Positions 27,523 to 36,598 of a stretch of DNA of 64,000 nt are shown here, one piece after another. Source of the stretch: Marinomonas gallaica. GTDB lineage: Bacteria; Pseudomonadota; Gammaproteobacteria; Pseudomonadales; Marinomonadaceae. The stretch covers positions 124,001-188,000 of the forward strand of contig NZ_LTAX01000003.1 in the NCBI RefSeq assembly GCF_001639745.1. The letters are read 5' to 3'. A program made the translations under genes and the position numbers. The notes below the pieces were generated by a model. It worked only from the letters and a program-made list of their open reading frames with translations. It was not told the DNA's origin and ran no database searches. Positions within the stretch are counted from its first letter, which is position 1. The number at the start of each line of letters is the position of its first letter.

Positions 27523-27879
27523 CTAACTGTGCTTACTCGACATGAAGTAGTGACTTAACGCACGCAGTTCATGTTCTAGACGAAAATATTCCAAAGCATC
27601 TTGTTCGGTAATGACAAATCGTTTTAATTGCATCAATGGACGATGGATTGTATCTAAGCATAGTTCACGCCAGTGCATTGGCACAGAGGCATCACACACA
27701 GTTTCTAATAAGACTTGATAGACTCGCTTGAACAGGTCGTATGCATCTGAAATACCGATCTGCTCAGCATAAGCTTCACTGGTATCTAGATACTGAAACA
27801 ACACTTTTGGTGAGTCAGCCGCCATGCCACGTTTGATGGTTTGCTCAATAACAGAAAACGGAACGATATGAGAAGTCAT
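27523..27879 (-). CDS. small protein in a Fur-regulated fumC operon
   Basis: A 118-residue helical, soluble protein without recognised domain (SHIVPFSVIEQTIKRGM at the N-terminus, RELCLDTIHRPLMQLKRF in the centre). Its position directly upstream of fumC and downstream of a Fur box matches FagA or orfX of the Pseudomonas fumC operon, but I cannot confirm homology by eye. Start: GTG at 27888 is too close to AAAGG, so ATG at 27879 is chosen. Confidence 0.7.
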   Translation of the reverse strand: MTSHIVPFSVIEQTIKRGMAADSPKVLFQYLDTSEAYAEQIGISDAYDLFKRVYQVLLETVCDASVPMHWRELCLDTIHRPLMQLKRFVITEQDALEYFRLEHELRALSHYFMSSKHS

Positions 27880-27900
27880 GATGAACACCTTTGATGCAAA

Positions 27901-27925
27901 TGATAATAATTATCAATTAATCATT
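27901..27925 (-). promoter_or_regulatory. Fur box upstream of the fumC operon
   Basis: TGATAATAATTATCAATTAATCATT contains the palindrome GATAATAATTATC and closely follows the Fur consensus of repeated GATAAT hexamers. It lies 21 bases upstream of the chosen ATG at 27879. (Sequence split for length: the first 20 bases are TGATAATAATTATCAATTAA.). Confidence 0.78.
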
Positions 27926-28147
27926 GAAGTCTAGACTTGTCAAGTCACGTAATGATGTTTAACACCACTTTATAACGCTTTGGATGTGCTCGAATAAAGA
28001 GAGAAAACGATTTTTAGCGCAAAGATAGCGTCTTTTTACGTGTTTTAAACAAAATAATGGGACGTTCTAAAAGAAGGGAAAACAAAATAACAAGATAGGA
28101 ATAATTGCTGTCGATCAATAAAAAACCGACAGCAATGTCATCAGTAC

Positions 28148-28627
28148 TTAGTGGTGATGGCCACCTACACCGTGGGCATGACCGTGAGAAACTTCCTCTG
28201 CAGTCGCTTCACGCGTGTCAATGACTTGTACGGAAAATGTAAGCTCTTTTCCGGCCAAAGGATGGTTTAGATCCACTGTCGCATGTTTAAGACCCGCTTT
28301 AACGATGGTCACTTGGCGTGCGCCTTGATCTGTGCGTACGGTTGCAACCATACCTGGCTTCCACTTTTTAGCGCCGTGTAGGTGCTTAACAGGAATCTGC
28401 TGTGTTTTGCCTTCTTCGCGCTCACCGTAGCCTTCAGCGCAGGGTACAGTCACTTCAAACTCATCACCTGCAGATTTACCCAGCATGGCTTTTTCAAGAC
28501 CTGGAATGATGTTACCGTGACCATGTAGGTACGCCAGCGGATCATTCCCAGCCGATGTTTCAATTAGAGTGTCGCCTTCACGAAGCGTGTAGTGAAATTG
28601 CACTACCGAATTGTCTGCAATAGACAT
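28148..28627 (-). CDS. slyD: SlyD-like FKBP-type peptidyl-prolyl isomerase
   Basis: Proline isomerase and chaperone of the SlyD class. FKBP core (YTLREGDTLIETS ... NIIPGLEKAMLG ... VTVPCAEGYGE), inserted IF flap domain (about 70-120), and a short His-rich tail (HGHAHGVGGHHH) that in SlyD binds nickel. Length 159; the tail is much shorter than in E. coli. Cytosolic; may aid folding and nickel delivery to hydrogenase-like enzymes where present. Confidence 0.9.
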   Translation of the reverse strand: MSIADNSVVQFHYTLREGDTLIETSAGNDPLAYLHGHGNIIPGLEKAMLGKSAGDEFEVTVPCAEGYGEREEGKTQQIPVKHLHGAKKWKPGMVATVRTDQGARQVTIVKAGLKHATVDLNHPLAGKELTFSVQVIDTREATAEEVSHGHAHGVGGHHH

Positions 28628-28682
28628 AAATTATCCTCATCTAAAAAATGGGTGCTATGCTAACTTAAACAGCACCTGTTAC

Positions 28683-29264
28683 CTAAAAAATCATAAATTC
28701 AATGCTATCGTCGGTGATAACGATGTTTTTCACCATTTTCGCAGCCGCTTTTTCCATTGATGAATGGTTAAGCACATACACTGGGTGCGTATCAAAATAA
28801 CCCGCCAGCGCTTTTTCGAACTCATCGTGTAATGAGCCAAGCGTATTACGTAACATCTGATCACTGATACTTGAGCCTTGAACGGTTATCTGTGTCAACT
28901 TTGCACCCACTAGATACACACGATCTTCTTCAATACGCAGTCCCGATTCAAACGACGGATCCAGCTGAGTTTGCATACTCATATCTTGGCCAAATACGTT
29001 CAACGTACCGCGAATATCGGTTTTCATATCCACCATTACCAATCCGCCATCTCGCTGGGTAAGATCGATTTTGGCCTGTTTGATCAATAGATCAAGGTTT
29101 AACGTGGAACCCTCTAACGTCAGCTGAATGATATCTGGCTGAGACGTTTCTAAACGCTGTGCGACTTCACGATTCAATTCGTCTTCGGTCACACTCATAT
29201 CAGAGCAACCGGACAGCATGACTGTCACAGCCAAGCCCGCTAGCCACATTAGCTTTTTCTTCAT
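28683..29264 (-). CDS. YceB-like lipoprotein (DUF1439)
   Basis: Lipoprotein signal with lipobox MLSGC (about residues 16-20), followed by a DUF1439 body of about 170 residues. YceB of E. coli belongs to the same family; a tubular lipid-binding fold is proposed for it. Function unknown. It follows an MscS-type gene by 14 bases on the same strand, so the two are probably co-transcribed. Confidence 0.78.
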   Translation of the reverse strand: MKKKLMWLAGLAVTVMLSGCSDMSVTEDELNREVAQRLETSQPDIIQLTLEGSTLNLDLLIKQAKIDLTQRDGGLVMVDMKTDIRGTLNVFGQDMSMQTQLDPSFESGLRIEEDRVYLVGAKLTQITVQGSSISDQMLRNTLGSLHDEFEKALAGYFDTHPVYVLNHSSMEKAAAKMVKNIVITDDSIEFMIF

Positions 29265-29278
29265 AGTGATCGCGCCTC

Positions 29279-30133
29279 CTACAATTGACGCTTTTTATCA
29301 AACCAAATGCGCATAAAGTCTTCGGTGACTTTCTGCTCAATTTCTGAAGCTTCCTGCGTCGGGCAAAACAGTGAGACAGTAAACACGTTGTAGCCTTCAA
29401 TCGTCGTACGGACTCTTACTTTGGGTTCAGGGCCCGCTATTTTGATGTCCAACCGTTTTTCAATCAAATTATTATACCGAATCGCCACTTCATGAAAGTG
29501 CTCACTGTATTCCTTTATTTTGGCAAGGATCGGCTCTTTTATTTCAAACAAATTTACGTCGTCTGTCAGTCTAGAAATCGAAAAGGTATGTTCAATATAA
29601 CGACGCATGTAGTTTAAGTTTTGCACCGAGTTTGTTAGCAATACACTGTTTGGCACCACGGTTGTTCGGCCAGTATAGGCGTAGCTACCACCCTTAAAAT
29701 CAACTTCAAACAAGGTGGTGGACAACCAATCGCTGTCGGTGACCTCTCCGTCATAATTGCCAATACGCACCCAGTCGCCTACGGTATAAGGGCGTGTGCT
29801 GGCCTTATAAAACGCGCCAACGATACAAGAAATAAACTCTTTTGTGGCAATGACCAATGCCACCATAAACGCTGCAATGGAAATGGCGATGTCTTGCAGT
29901 TCTGCTGACCAGATGATCACCAGACCAATCACGATCAGTAGATTAAACACATTATCAACGGTGTTTAATCGACGACGCTTGCGATCTACATCCAGCTTTT
30001 CATTGGCTCGCAATAGTCGTTTAACATAGCGACCAACTAGCACAACCCCTAATATCCAAAGTAACGTAGCAATGTATTCAAAATTGTCCGTTAATAACGA
30101 CCAATTAATTTCAGACCATTCAACGCCAAACAT
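29279..30133 (-). CDS. small-conductance mechanosensitive ion channel (MscS family)
   Basis: Membrane protein with three or so N-terminal helices, a pore-lining helix and the beta domain beginning YTVGDWVRIGNYDGEVTD, typical of MscS. It opens under membrane tension to release solutes in osmotic downshock. The open frame reaches a TTG at 30190; ATG at 30133 is preceded by AGGAGG (12 bases) and is chosen, giving 285 residues. A charged RRKRRRLN stretch between helices is unusual. Followed by the YceB-like lipoprotein. Confidence 0.85.
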   Translation of the reverse strand: MFGVEWSEINWSLLTDNFEYIATLLWILGVVLVGRYVKRLLRANEKLDVDRKRRRLNTVDNVFNLLIVIGLVIIWSAELQDIAISIAAFMVALVIATKEFISCIVGAFYKASTRPYTVGDWVRIGNYDGEVTDSDWLSTTLFEVDFKGGSYAYTGRTTVVPNSVLLTNSVQNLNYMRRYIEHTFSISRLTDDVNLFEIKEPILAKIKEYSEHFHEVAIRYNNLIEKRLDIKIAGPEPKVRVRTTIEGYNVFTVSLFCPTQEASEIEQKVTEDFMRIWFDKKRQL

Positions 30134-30220
30134 AATTTCTTTAAGCCTCCTATTTTGCCGCCACTTTACCATGTCCCCGCCATTAGCCAAACAAAATACT
30201 AGACAACCCTAAATTATTAT

Positions 30221-30236
30221 CTGTATATTTATACAG
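30221..30236 (+). promoter_or_regulatory. LexA (SOS) box upstream of yebG
   Basis: CTGTATATTTATACAG matches the LexA consensus CTGT-N8-ACAG exactly. It overlaps a probable -10 element (TATATT) with TAGACA about 18 bases upstream, so LexA binding would block transcription. Confidence 0.92.
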
Positions 30237-30258
30237 TATTCTAAATGAGGTGCGATTT

Positions 30259-30684
30259 ATGCCTGTCGTAATTAAATATGTTGTTGAACGCAATGGTGTT
30301 GAAAAGATGACCTTCTCCTCTAAAGCGGAAGCAGATCACTATGACAAGCTATTGGAAACTGCAGAAAGCCTAGAAGATTTACTGCTCTCCAGCGGCGTTG
30401 TAGACGATGAAAAATTGACCGCTAAGCTAGCCATGTACTTAGCCGAAAACAAAGACGATGTGCTTGAAGCCTTCGGAAATAAACGTAAAAAAACCGCTAA
30501 GAAGTCGAACAATGAGCGCTCTTCTAAATCGGGCAGTAAGCCTGAATCGGAGGTGCTTGAAGACCTAGTGATCGAACCGGATGAAACCTCTTACGTTGAC
30601 GACAACGGTGACGATTACCGCGCCAGTGACGATGCCATTGATTACAACAAAGATGAGATCTACAGCGACAGTGATGCAGCTTAA
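30259..30684 (+). CDS. yebG: YebG-family SOS-induced protein
   Basis: DNA-damage-inducible protein: residues 1-75 (MPVVIKYVVERNGVEKMTFSSKAEADHYDKLL) clearly match E. coli YebG. The C-terminal 65 residues form a Lys-rich patch followed by a long acidic tail absent from or different in E. coli. Start is ATG at 30259 with GAGG upstream, not the GTG at 30250. A consensus LexA box lies 23 bases before it. Biochemical role unknown. Confidence 0.93.
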   Translation: MPVVIKYVVERNGVEKMTFSSKAEADHYDKLLETAESLEDLLLSSGVVDDEKLTAKLAMYLAENKDDVLEAFGNKRKKTAKKSNNERSSKSGSKPESEVLEDLVIEPDETSYVDDNGDDYRASDDAIDYNKDEIYSDSDAA

Positions 30685-30696
30685 GCTGCATCACTG
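30669..30696 (+). terminator. hairpin overlapping the yebG stop codon
   Basis: CAGTGATGCAGC-TTAA-GCTGCATCACTG, a perfect 12-bp stem whose loop contains the TAA stop. There is no long T run after it, so it may be a Rho-independent terminator of weak type or an mRNA-stabilising stem. It also faces the convergent cytochrome gene. Confidence 0.55.
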
Positions 30697-30704
30697 ATGC
30701 CTTA

Positions 30705-31370
30705 TTACACGGGAATATTCCACAGCCAAACTAGCCATGCGAGCCCTAGGCCAAGCGACAACACTGCGCCAACTCGTGGTGTTTGTATTGTCTCGTTCGA
30801 CTCTCCCCGTTTGAGCTTTTTGCCGTGTAGCATAGCTGCGACCAAGCGCTCTTTGAAACGCACTTCATGGTACAACACAGCCAAGATATGTAAGGCAACC
30901 AACGCTAATAATATATTGGGTAAAAAATGATGAACGCTGCCTAACTGAGCGGTCATCTCGTCTGAGATAGAACCGTAGAAAGGCCCAAACCAAAAAATCT
31001 CATCACTGGTAAATAAGCCACTGCCCCACTGAGCCGTCAAAGCAAGCAATAACAAAATCACCATAACACCCCCCACGGGGTTATGGCCTAAATACTCCTC
31101 TCCCTTCCCTATTAGTAAGGTTTTGCTGTACTTAAATACATCTACAGGATGATATATAAACTGTTTAAATCTAGCAAAATCCGACCCAATGAAACCGTAA
31201 ATAACCCGCGCGATAATGACGGCCGATAACCCATAGCCAAAGTAAAAATGCAGCTCCATGAAATCGCCATCACTTTTTCCGGTGATGATCAGCCCCGTAA
31301 ACAATATCACCAATAACCAATGCATTAGCCGCACTGGCCAATCCCAAACTAATACCTTTTGTGCCTGCAT
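30705..31370 (-). CDS. cytochrome b561-family membrane protein
   Basis: Inner-membrane dihaem cytochrome of about 221 residues: W.RLMHWLLVILF near the N-terminus, HFYFGYG, GHNPVGGVMVILLL, and ALVALHILAVLYHEVR supply the four conserved histidines expected to bind haem b. It is probably an electron-transfer partner for a periplasmic oxidoreductase or cytochrome c; none is adjacent. ATG at 31370 has AAGGAGAC upstream and is preferred to the earlier ATG at 31397. Confidence 0.88.
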   Translation of the reverse strand: MQAQKVLVWDWPVRLMHWLLVILFTGLIITGKSDGDFMELHFYFGYGLSAVIIARVIYGFIGSDFARFKQFIYHPVDVFKYSKTLLIGKGEEYLGHNPVGGVMVILLLLALTAQWGSGLFTSDEIFWFGPFYGSISDEMTAQLGSVHHFLPNILLALVALHILAVLYHEVRFKERLVAAMLHGKKLKRGESNETIQTPRVGAVLSLGLGLAWLVWLWNIPV

Positions 31371-31526
31371 GGCTGTCTCCTTAAAGAATGCATTCATTGT
31401 TTTAACGCTTTATGTCTTACTATACTGACTATAGGATTTGCCTTTTTCCCCAATATTAGGGACAGTAAAGAATCGAATGGATTTCACTTCTGTCCGCAGT
31501 TACGAGGCAGTAAGGAGCGCAAGACC

Positions 31527-32534
31527 GTGATCATTGGGCTTATCATAATCGTAGTGGTGCTACTCTTTGTAGCTGGCTACGTTTTATTTACGCAAAAATA
31601 CCTTTACGTACATCACTCGACATTACTAACCTCTCCCGTTGACTCGTTGCAAGAGCATACTTTGCAATTAGAGTTTTGGTCGAGTTGGTTGCCGTGGGCA
31701 CTGTATGACGAAAGTGCATCAGTACTGGTAAACCAACGTAACAGTCAATCCTTGAACGGTGCTTTGATCCAGCTCAAAGGCCAACACTTAGGTACGCTTT
31801 CTTGCCATATAGAGCAAGGTGACGACCCAAAATTAATTCGGTTTTATGTGACATCGGATCACTTTTATCTAAACCCAATTCAGATTCAAGTCGAGCTTAC
31901 ACACACAGAAGGCCAACAAACATTGTTAAATGTTACCGCCAGCAGTGAACTCAACTTTTGGCATCGCTACCGTCAAAATACAGAACTTAAACAACTGCAT
32001 TCTGACATGCACTTACTGCTGATTCGCTTAAAAGCGCGCATGCCAAGCTCTCGCGACGCGAGCATTCATTTTGACGTGCAAGGCTGTCGAGCCTTACAAA
32101 ATGTCGACGCTGTTACACGTCCCTTTATTGTGAGTGACCGTCCTATGTCAATGAAAATGGAACAAGGCTTTCGCGACCTCAATACAGCCTTAGGCCCTGA
32201 TAACCCTCCGGCTGGACCTCGTTTTGCACTTTATGAAGCCGCAAACCTTAGCCAGCATTACTTTGTCGGTAAACTCGGTATTCCCATTCAGTGCTTTAGC
32301 CCCTGTGAGGCACAACCTGAGAAAATAACATTTAAAGGCAAATACATTGGGCTTAAATATCAAGGCAGCTACCAACATTTGTGGTTGGCGTGGCATGTAC
32401 TTCATACTTACAGCAGATTGCATGGCTACAAACATGCCAAGCAACGTATGAGTCTAGAAGTGTATGAAACGTCTCCTCGGGAAACACCTGACGAAGAAAA
32501 TTACATAACGGTTCTGCACCTGCCCATTCAATAA
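31527..32534 (+). CDS. membrane-anchored SRPBCC + GyrI-like fusion protein
   Basis: 335 residues. One N-terminal helix (IIGLIIIVVVLLFVAGYVLF) is followed by an SRPBCC-like ligand-binding region (about 40-165) and a C-terminal GyrI-like / AraC-effector-binding region (about 215-335: GKYIGLKYQGSYQHLWLAWH, MSLEVYET, ITVLHLPI). There is no DNA-binding domain, so it is a membrane-attached small-molecule sensor or carrier of unknown role. GTG at 31527 with AAGGAGC is the likely start; the frame continues upstream without a better one. Divergent from cytochrome b561. Confidence 0.68.
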   Translation: MIIGLIIIVVVLLFVAGYVLFTQKYLYVHHSTLLTSPVDSLQEHTLQLEFWSSWLPWALYDESASVLVNQRNSQSLNGALIQLKGQHLGTLSCHIEQGDDPKLIRFYVTSDHFYLNPIQIQVELTHTEGQQTLLNVTASSELNFWHRYRQNTELKQLHSDMHLLLIRLKARMPSSRDASIHFDVQGCRALQNVDAVTRPFIVSDRPMSMKMEQGFRDLNTALGPDNPPAGPRFALYEAANLSQHYFVGKLGIPIQCFSPCEAQPEKITFKGKYIGLKYQGSYQHLWLAWHVLHTYSRLHGYKHAKQRMSLEVYETSPRETPDEENYITVLHLPIQ

Positions 32535-32625
32535 ATTCGATGACGTCTGCTTACAATGAGCTCAGACCCCATTAATCGCTAAGCTGTACATACCATGTCC
32601 AGTTGCGCCCTTAGGATTAGATAAA

Positions 32626-33924
32626 GTGAACAACACTATGGATAATGCTTTGTACATTCGACATTTAGAAACATTACTACAGCGCTATCGCATTGCTAGC
32701 AGTCAATTTCAACTGGACACCATCGTGGTCGGTGCAGGCTCATTAAGTCACTACTTTGAAGACGATAACGCTCACCCCTTTAAGCCCTTTGCGGCGGCTC
32801 AACAGTGGCTCCCTTTTACGTTGCCTGCGGGAAGTTTTATTGTCATCAAGCAGGATAAGCCAGAGTTAATTTGGCCCGCGCAGCAAGATTTTTGGCATAT
32901 GGCTAATGCTATCCCTGAAGGCGAATGGCAATCCCACTGGCGAATTACCCCGGTCAACGATGATAGCTGGACGCAATCACTTTCAGGCAACAGCGCCTTC
33001 ATTGGCCCAGACGCAATCGGCTCTCTGACCCACCACCATGGCTTAATGACATGGCTAAACTATGACCGTGCGATTAAAACAGATTACGAAATCGCATGCT
33101 TAGAAACCGCAAACAAAATTGCAGCGAAAGGCCATATTGCCGCTCAGCAGGCCTTTTTATCTGGTGCCAGCGAGCTTCAAATACATCTTGCTTACCTTGA
33201 TGCCACGCAACAAGATGCCATCAGCACACCGTACCCAAATATTATTGGCATCAATGAACACGCGGCAGTTTTGCACTATGAGCAAAAATCTTCCCTACGC
33301 CCGTTCCGGTCTTTGACATTACTGGTTGATGCGGGAGCAAGCCATCATGGTTACGCCAGCGATGTTACCCGTACCACGACAACGCTCAATGATGAGTTCA
33401 GTGCCTTACTCCACGATATGGACATCTTACAGCAATCCATTGCTAACCAAGCGGTCGCTGGCGTTGCGTTTGTGGAACTGCATCAAAAAACACTGCATGG
33501 TGTCGCCCATCTGCTAAAACAGCATGACATTTGCTCACTCAGCATTGAAGAGCAATTGGCTAAGCAAATTCCTCACCACTTTTACCCTCATGGCTTAGGG
33601 CATTTCTTAGGCCTCCAAGTACATGACGTAGGTGGACGTCAACTCGATGCAACCGGCGCACTACAAAACCCTCCTGCTGACAGCCCTTTCCTACGCCTAA
33701 CCCGCGATCTCGTTCCTAATATGGTCATCACCATAGAGCCAGGCTTGTATTTCATTCCAATGTTGTTAGAAAAGCTCAGAGCTCAGCAGCCCAAGCATGG
33801 ATGCGATATCAAGAAAATCGAAAGACTCATACCTTATGGCGGAATCCGCATTGAAGACAACATCGTTGTCGGTATAGAAGGTATCCGAAATCTAACCCGT
33901 GATGCGTTCGCGACACTGAGCTAA
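32626..33924 (+). CDS. pepQ: Xaa-Pro dipeptidase
   Basis: M24-family metallopeptidase that cleaves dipeptides ending in proline. The five dimetal ligands are Asp235, Asp246, His326, Glu371 and Glu410 (motifs VDAGASHHGYASDVT, HGLGHFLGLQVHD, TIEPGLYF, GGIRIEDN). Length 432 against about 443 in E. coli. Start uncertain between GTG 32626 and ATG 32638. Cytosolic; related enzymes also hydrolyse organophosphates. Not visibly part of an operon. Confidence 0.93.
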   Translation: MNNTMDNALYIRHLETLLQRYRIASSQFQLDTIVVGAGSLSHYFEDDNAHPFKPFAAAQQWLPFTLPAGSFIVIKQDKPELIWPAQQDFWHMANAIPEGEWQSHWRITPVNDDSWTQSLSGNSAFIGPDAIGSLTHHHGLMTWLNYDRAIKTDYEIACLETANKIAAKGHIAAQQAFLSGASELQIHLAYLDATQQDAISTPYPNIIGINEHAAVLHYEQKSSLRPFRSLTLLVDAGASHHGYASDVTRTTTTLNDEFSALLHDMDILQQSIANQAVAGVAFVELHQKTLHGVAHLLKQHDICSLSIEEQLAKQIPHHFYPHGLGHFLGLQVHDVGGRQLDATGALQNPPADSPFLRLTRDLVPNMVITIEPGLYFIPMLLEKLRAQQPKHGCDIKKIERLIPYGGIRIEDNIVVGIEGIRNLTRDAFATLS

Positions 33925-33976
33925 CGCATTCATGTCAGATACCTTTTTCGGTATATTAATTTCATGTTCTTTTATA

Positions 33977-34020
33977 AACCCCCTTAAATACGACTTATGA
34001 TTGACATATTTAAGGGGGTT
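33977..34020. repeat. long perfect hairpin between pepQ and pcaQ
   Basis: AACCCCCTTAAATA (33977-33990) pairs perfectly with TATTTAAGGGGGTT (34007-34020) over a 16-base loop. No T run follows on either strand, so a classical terminator is not certain; it may be a terminator variant for pepQ or a structured leader of the next gene. Confidence 0.6.
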
Positions 34021-34142
34021 AGCGGCTTTAAATTGCAGACGATTAATTAACCATATCAAAAGTCGTATATTTATCTTTTCAAGATCTACAATCCAGTGTG
34101 TAATATAGCCCGTCTGAATTATCGAGTTGAGGGTCAAAAGGC

Positions 34143-35081
34143 ATGATGGAAAACCGGATTAAGTATCGCCACTTAGAATGCTTTTTAGAAGTGATTCGCC
34201 AAGGTAGTGTTGTACGAGCCGCAGATGCACTTTCCCTTACCCAGCCCGCAGTCTCCAAAAAATTAAAAGAGCTAGAAGAAATTCTAGGAGTACGTTTGCT
34301 TGAGCGAAGTAAAAAAGGCATTGAACTGACTCAATACGGCAACCTTTTTCTGGAACACGCCAGTACCAGTGTTGCGGCGCTTAGGGAAGGCGCGGAGCGT
34401 GTGAATCAAGCTTTGGTGACTGGTCAGCAAAAACTCAGTATCGGCGTACTGCCGACCGTTGCTACCAGTGTATTACCCGAAGCCGTAAAACGCTTTCGTG
34501 CCAACAATGTCGATGTACGCTTACACCTTGTCTCTGGCCCTAACTCCTTATTAATGAGCCAGCTGCGCGTTGGCGAGCTGGACTTAGTCGTAGGCAGAAT
34601 GGGAGTGCCCGAGGCCATGGCTGGCATATCCTTTCAACATTTATATTCCGAGCAAATTGTATTCGCGGTGCGCCCAAATCACCCTTTACTGACAAAAAAA
34701 GACTTCCAATTAACTGAAATCACTCGCTTTACGGTGCTTTATCCGCCTGAAGAATCCATCACAGGTCCAACTGTCGACAGCTTCTTGCTAGCTGAAGGCG
34801 TGAGCAGTATTCGTGATCGTATCGATACGGTATCCGATGCTTTCGGTAAAGAGTTTATCCGTCACACCGACGCTATTTGGATCATTTCGCGTGGTGTTGT
34901 CGCCCGTGAAATTGCGGATGGCGAATTAGCAGAATTACCGGTCAATACTAAAGAAACCCTTAGCGCCGTTGGACTAAGCATTCGTGCCGATACTAATGAA
35001 TCCATGGCACTGCAGTTGTTTGGTAAAGCAGTTAAAGAAACAGCGGCGCAATTAGACAGTTATTACAACCCCGACCATTAG
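34143..35081 (+). CDS. pcaQ: PcaQ-type LysR regulator of protocatechuate catabolism
   Basis: LysR regulator of 312 residues. The N-terminus RIKYRHLECFLEVIRQGSVVRAADALS...TQPAVSKKLKELE and the body strongly resemble PcaQ, which activates pca genes in response to beta-carboxymuconate-type intermediates. No pca structural genes lie in the window, so the target operon must be elsewhere, or this regulator has been recruited to another aromatic pathway. Close to a two-PAS chemoreceptor on the same strand. First ATG used; a second follows immediately. Confidence 0.82.
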   Translation: MMENRIKYRHLECFLEVIRQGSVVRAADALSLTQPAVSKKLKELEEILGVRLLERSKKGIELTQYGNLFLEHASTSVAALREGAERVNQALVTGQQKLSIGVLPTVATSVLPEAVKRFRANNVDVRLHLVSGPNSLLMSQLRVGELDLVVGRMGVPEAMAGISFQHLYSEQIVFAVRPNHPLLTKKDFQLTEITRFTVLYPPEESITGPTVDSFLLAEGVSSIRDRIDTVSDAFGKEFIRHTDAIWIISRGVVAREIADGELAELPVNTKETLSAVGLSIRADTNESMALQLFGKAVKETAAQLDSYYNPDH

Positions 35082-35242
35082 CCGAATACATTGAAGTGGA
35101 TTTCATCGATAACCACATTAGGTCATCGATGAAGACCCATTTTGATACATACGCGCATCATTTATCTAACAAATCATTACGACACATTTCATGGTTATAA
35201 ATTAGTCTAACTGCTACAGATACATGCTTGAGGAGATCTGAC

Positions 35243-36556
35243 ATGTTCGGATTTAAAAGATCAGAGGCCATCTCTGACACAAGCATTGTAAAGGACGACA
35301 ATGCTGACTTTATCAACTCATTGAATGAGTACTGCGCCACCATCAGCTTTACACCGGAAGGCGTTATACTCGATGCAAATCCTCTTTTCCTGAAGGCTAT
35401 TGGTTATTCTTTGGATGAGATTCAAGGCAAGCATCATCGTATCTTTTGCCAAACCCAAGAAGCAGATTCCATTGAATATGCCTCATTTTGGAAACAGCTT
35501 TTAGAAGGGAAAAGTCAAAAAGGCCAGTTTTTACGTCGCAGGAAAGATGGCAGTAACTTATGGATCGAAGCAACCTATTTTCCAATAAAACAAAATGGCA
35601 CGGTTGTAAAAGTATTCAAGATTGCTAATGACATCACCTGTGAAAAAGTCCGTACTCAAGCTCAGGATGCCTTATTAAATGCAATCGATAAATCCAATGC
35701 TACGATTGAATTCCAACCGGACGGTACTGTCATCAGTGCCAATCAGAATTTCATCAAAGCTATGGGGTATCGATCAATAAGAGACATTCAAGGCAAACAT
35801 CATCGGATCTTTTGCCACGATGCCTTCTATAAACAACACCCACACTTTTGGCAGGAACTTGCAGCAGGTCAAACGAAAACAGGGCTGTTTCAGCGAAAGC
35901 GCCAAAATGGCTCAGACATTTGGATAGAAGCGACGTACAACCCTGTTTACACACCTGATGGTGACATTATTCGCATAGTAAAAGTTGCAACAGACGTCAC
36001 CGAGCGCGTGGAAAGTCAACGGTCAGTCAGAGAAGCGGCGAATATGGCGTATCAGTCAACTCGAAAAACCGCTGAAGATTCCGCCCAAGGCGCGGATTTA
36101 CTGCGTCAATCGGTAGACAGTTCAAACTTAATCATTCAACAAGTCACTCAGTCTGATCAACTGATCGAGAAACTTAATCATCAATCAGAAGAAATCGGCA
36201 AGATCGTTACAACAATCGGCGCCATTGCGGAACAGACAAATCTTTTGGCGCTTAACGCTGCAATCGAGGCTGCTCGCGCGGGTGAAAACGGCCGTGGCTT
36301 TGCGGTTGTCGCAGATGAAGTGCGTACCTTAGCGGCACGAACCAGTACATCGACGTCAGAAATAGAGAGTATGGTTTCTAAGAACACGAATCTTGTCGGC
36401 GAAGTCCGCATCAGTATGCAGAGCGTGAGCAACCACGTTACCACGAGTGAACAGCTAATTAATGATGCATCGAGCATTATCAACAGCATTTTAGAAGGGG
36501 CAAACGAAGCCTACCTAACCATCGGCGACCTCGTTACCAAGGCGGAAAAACCTTAA
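35243..36556 (+). CDS. soluble chemoreceptor with two PAS domains (BdlA/Aer-like)
   Basis: 437-residue cytosolic methyl-accepting protein without membrane helices. Two PAS domains (about 30-125 and 150-250; each with a HHRIFC segment and WIEATY, probably haem or flavin-binding) precede a shortened signalling domain whose tip lies near residues 330-364. The layout matches BdlA of Pseudomonas, which links redox sensing to biofilm dispersal. ATG at 35243 follows GAGGAGA. Adjacency to pcaQ is probably coincidental. Confidence 0.88.
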   Translation: MFGFKRSEAISDTSIVKDDNADFINSLNEYCATISFTPEGVILDANPLFLKAIGYSLDEIQGKHHRIFCQTQEADSIEYASFWKQLLEGKSQKGQFLRRRKDGSNLWIEATYFPIKQNGTVVKVFKIANDITCEKVRTQAQDALLNAIDKSNATIEFQPDGTVISANQNFIKAMGYRSIRDIQGKHHRIFCHDAFYKQHPHFWQELAAGQTKTGLFQRKRQNGSDIWIEATYNPVYTPDGDIIRIVKVATDVTERVESQRSVREAANMAYQSTRKTAEDSAQGADLLRQSVDSSNLIIQQVTQSDQLIEKLNHQSEEIGKIVTTIGAIAEQTNLLALNAAIEAARAGENGRGFAVVADEVRTLAARTSTSTSEIESMVSKNTNLVGEVRISMQSVSNHVTTSEQLINDASSIINSILEGANEAYLTIGDLVTKAEKP

Positions 36557-36598
36557 CTGCGCCTCCCTAGTCCCGATAAGAGGCTAGGGAGCCCTATC

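Noticed and set aside
28105-28135. TTGCTGTCG / CGACAGCAA stem as terminator of slyD
   Set aside because: The T-rich stretch falls in the loop rather than after the stem, so termination there is doubtful.
36562-36592. CTCCCTAG / CTAGGGAG stem between the chemoreceptor and aroQ as terminator
   Set aside because: Stem is short and no T run follows on either strand; possible but not listed as a feature.
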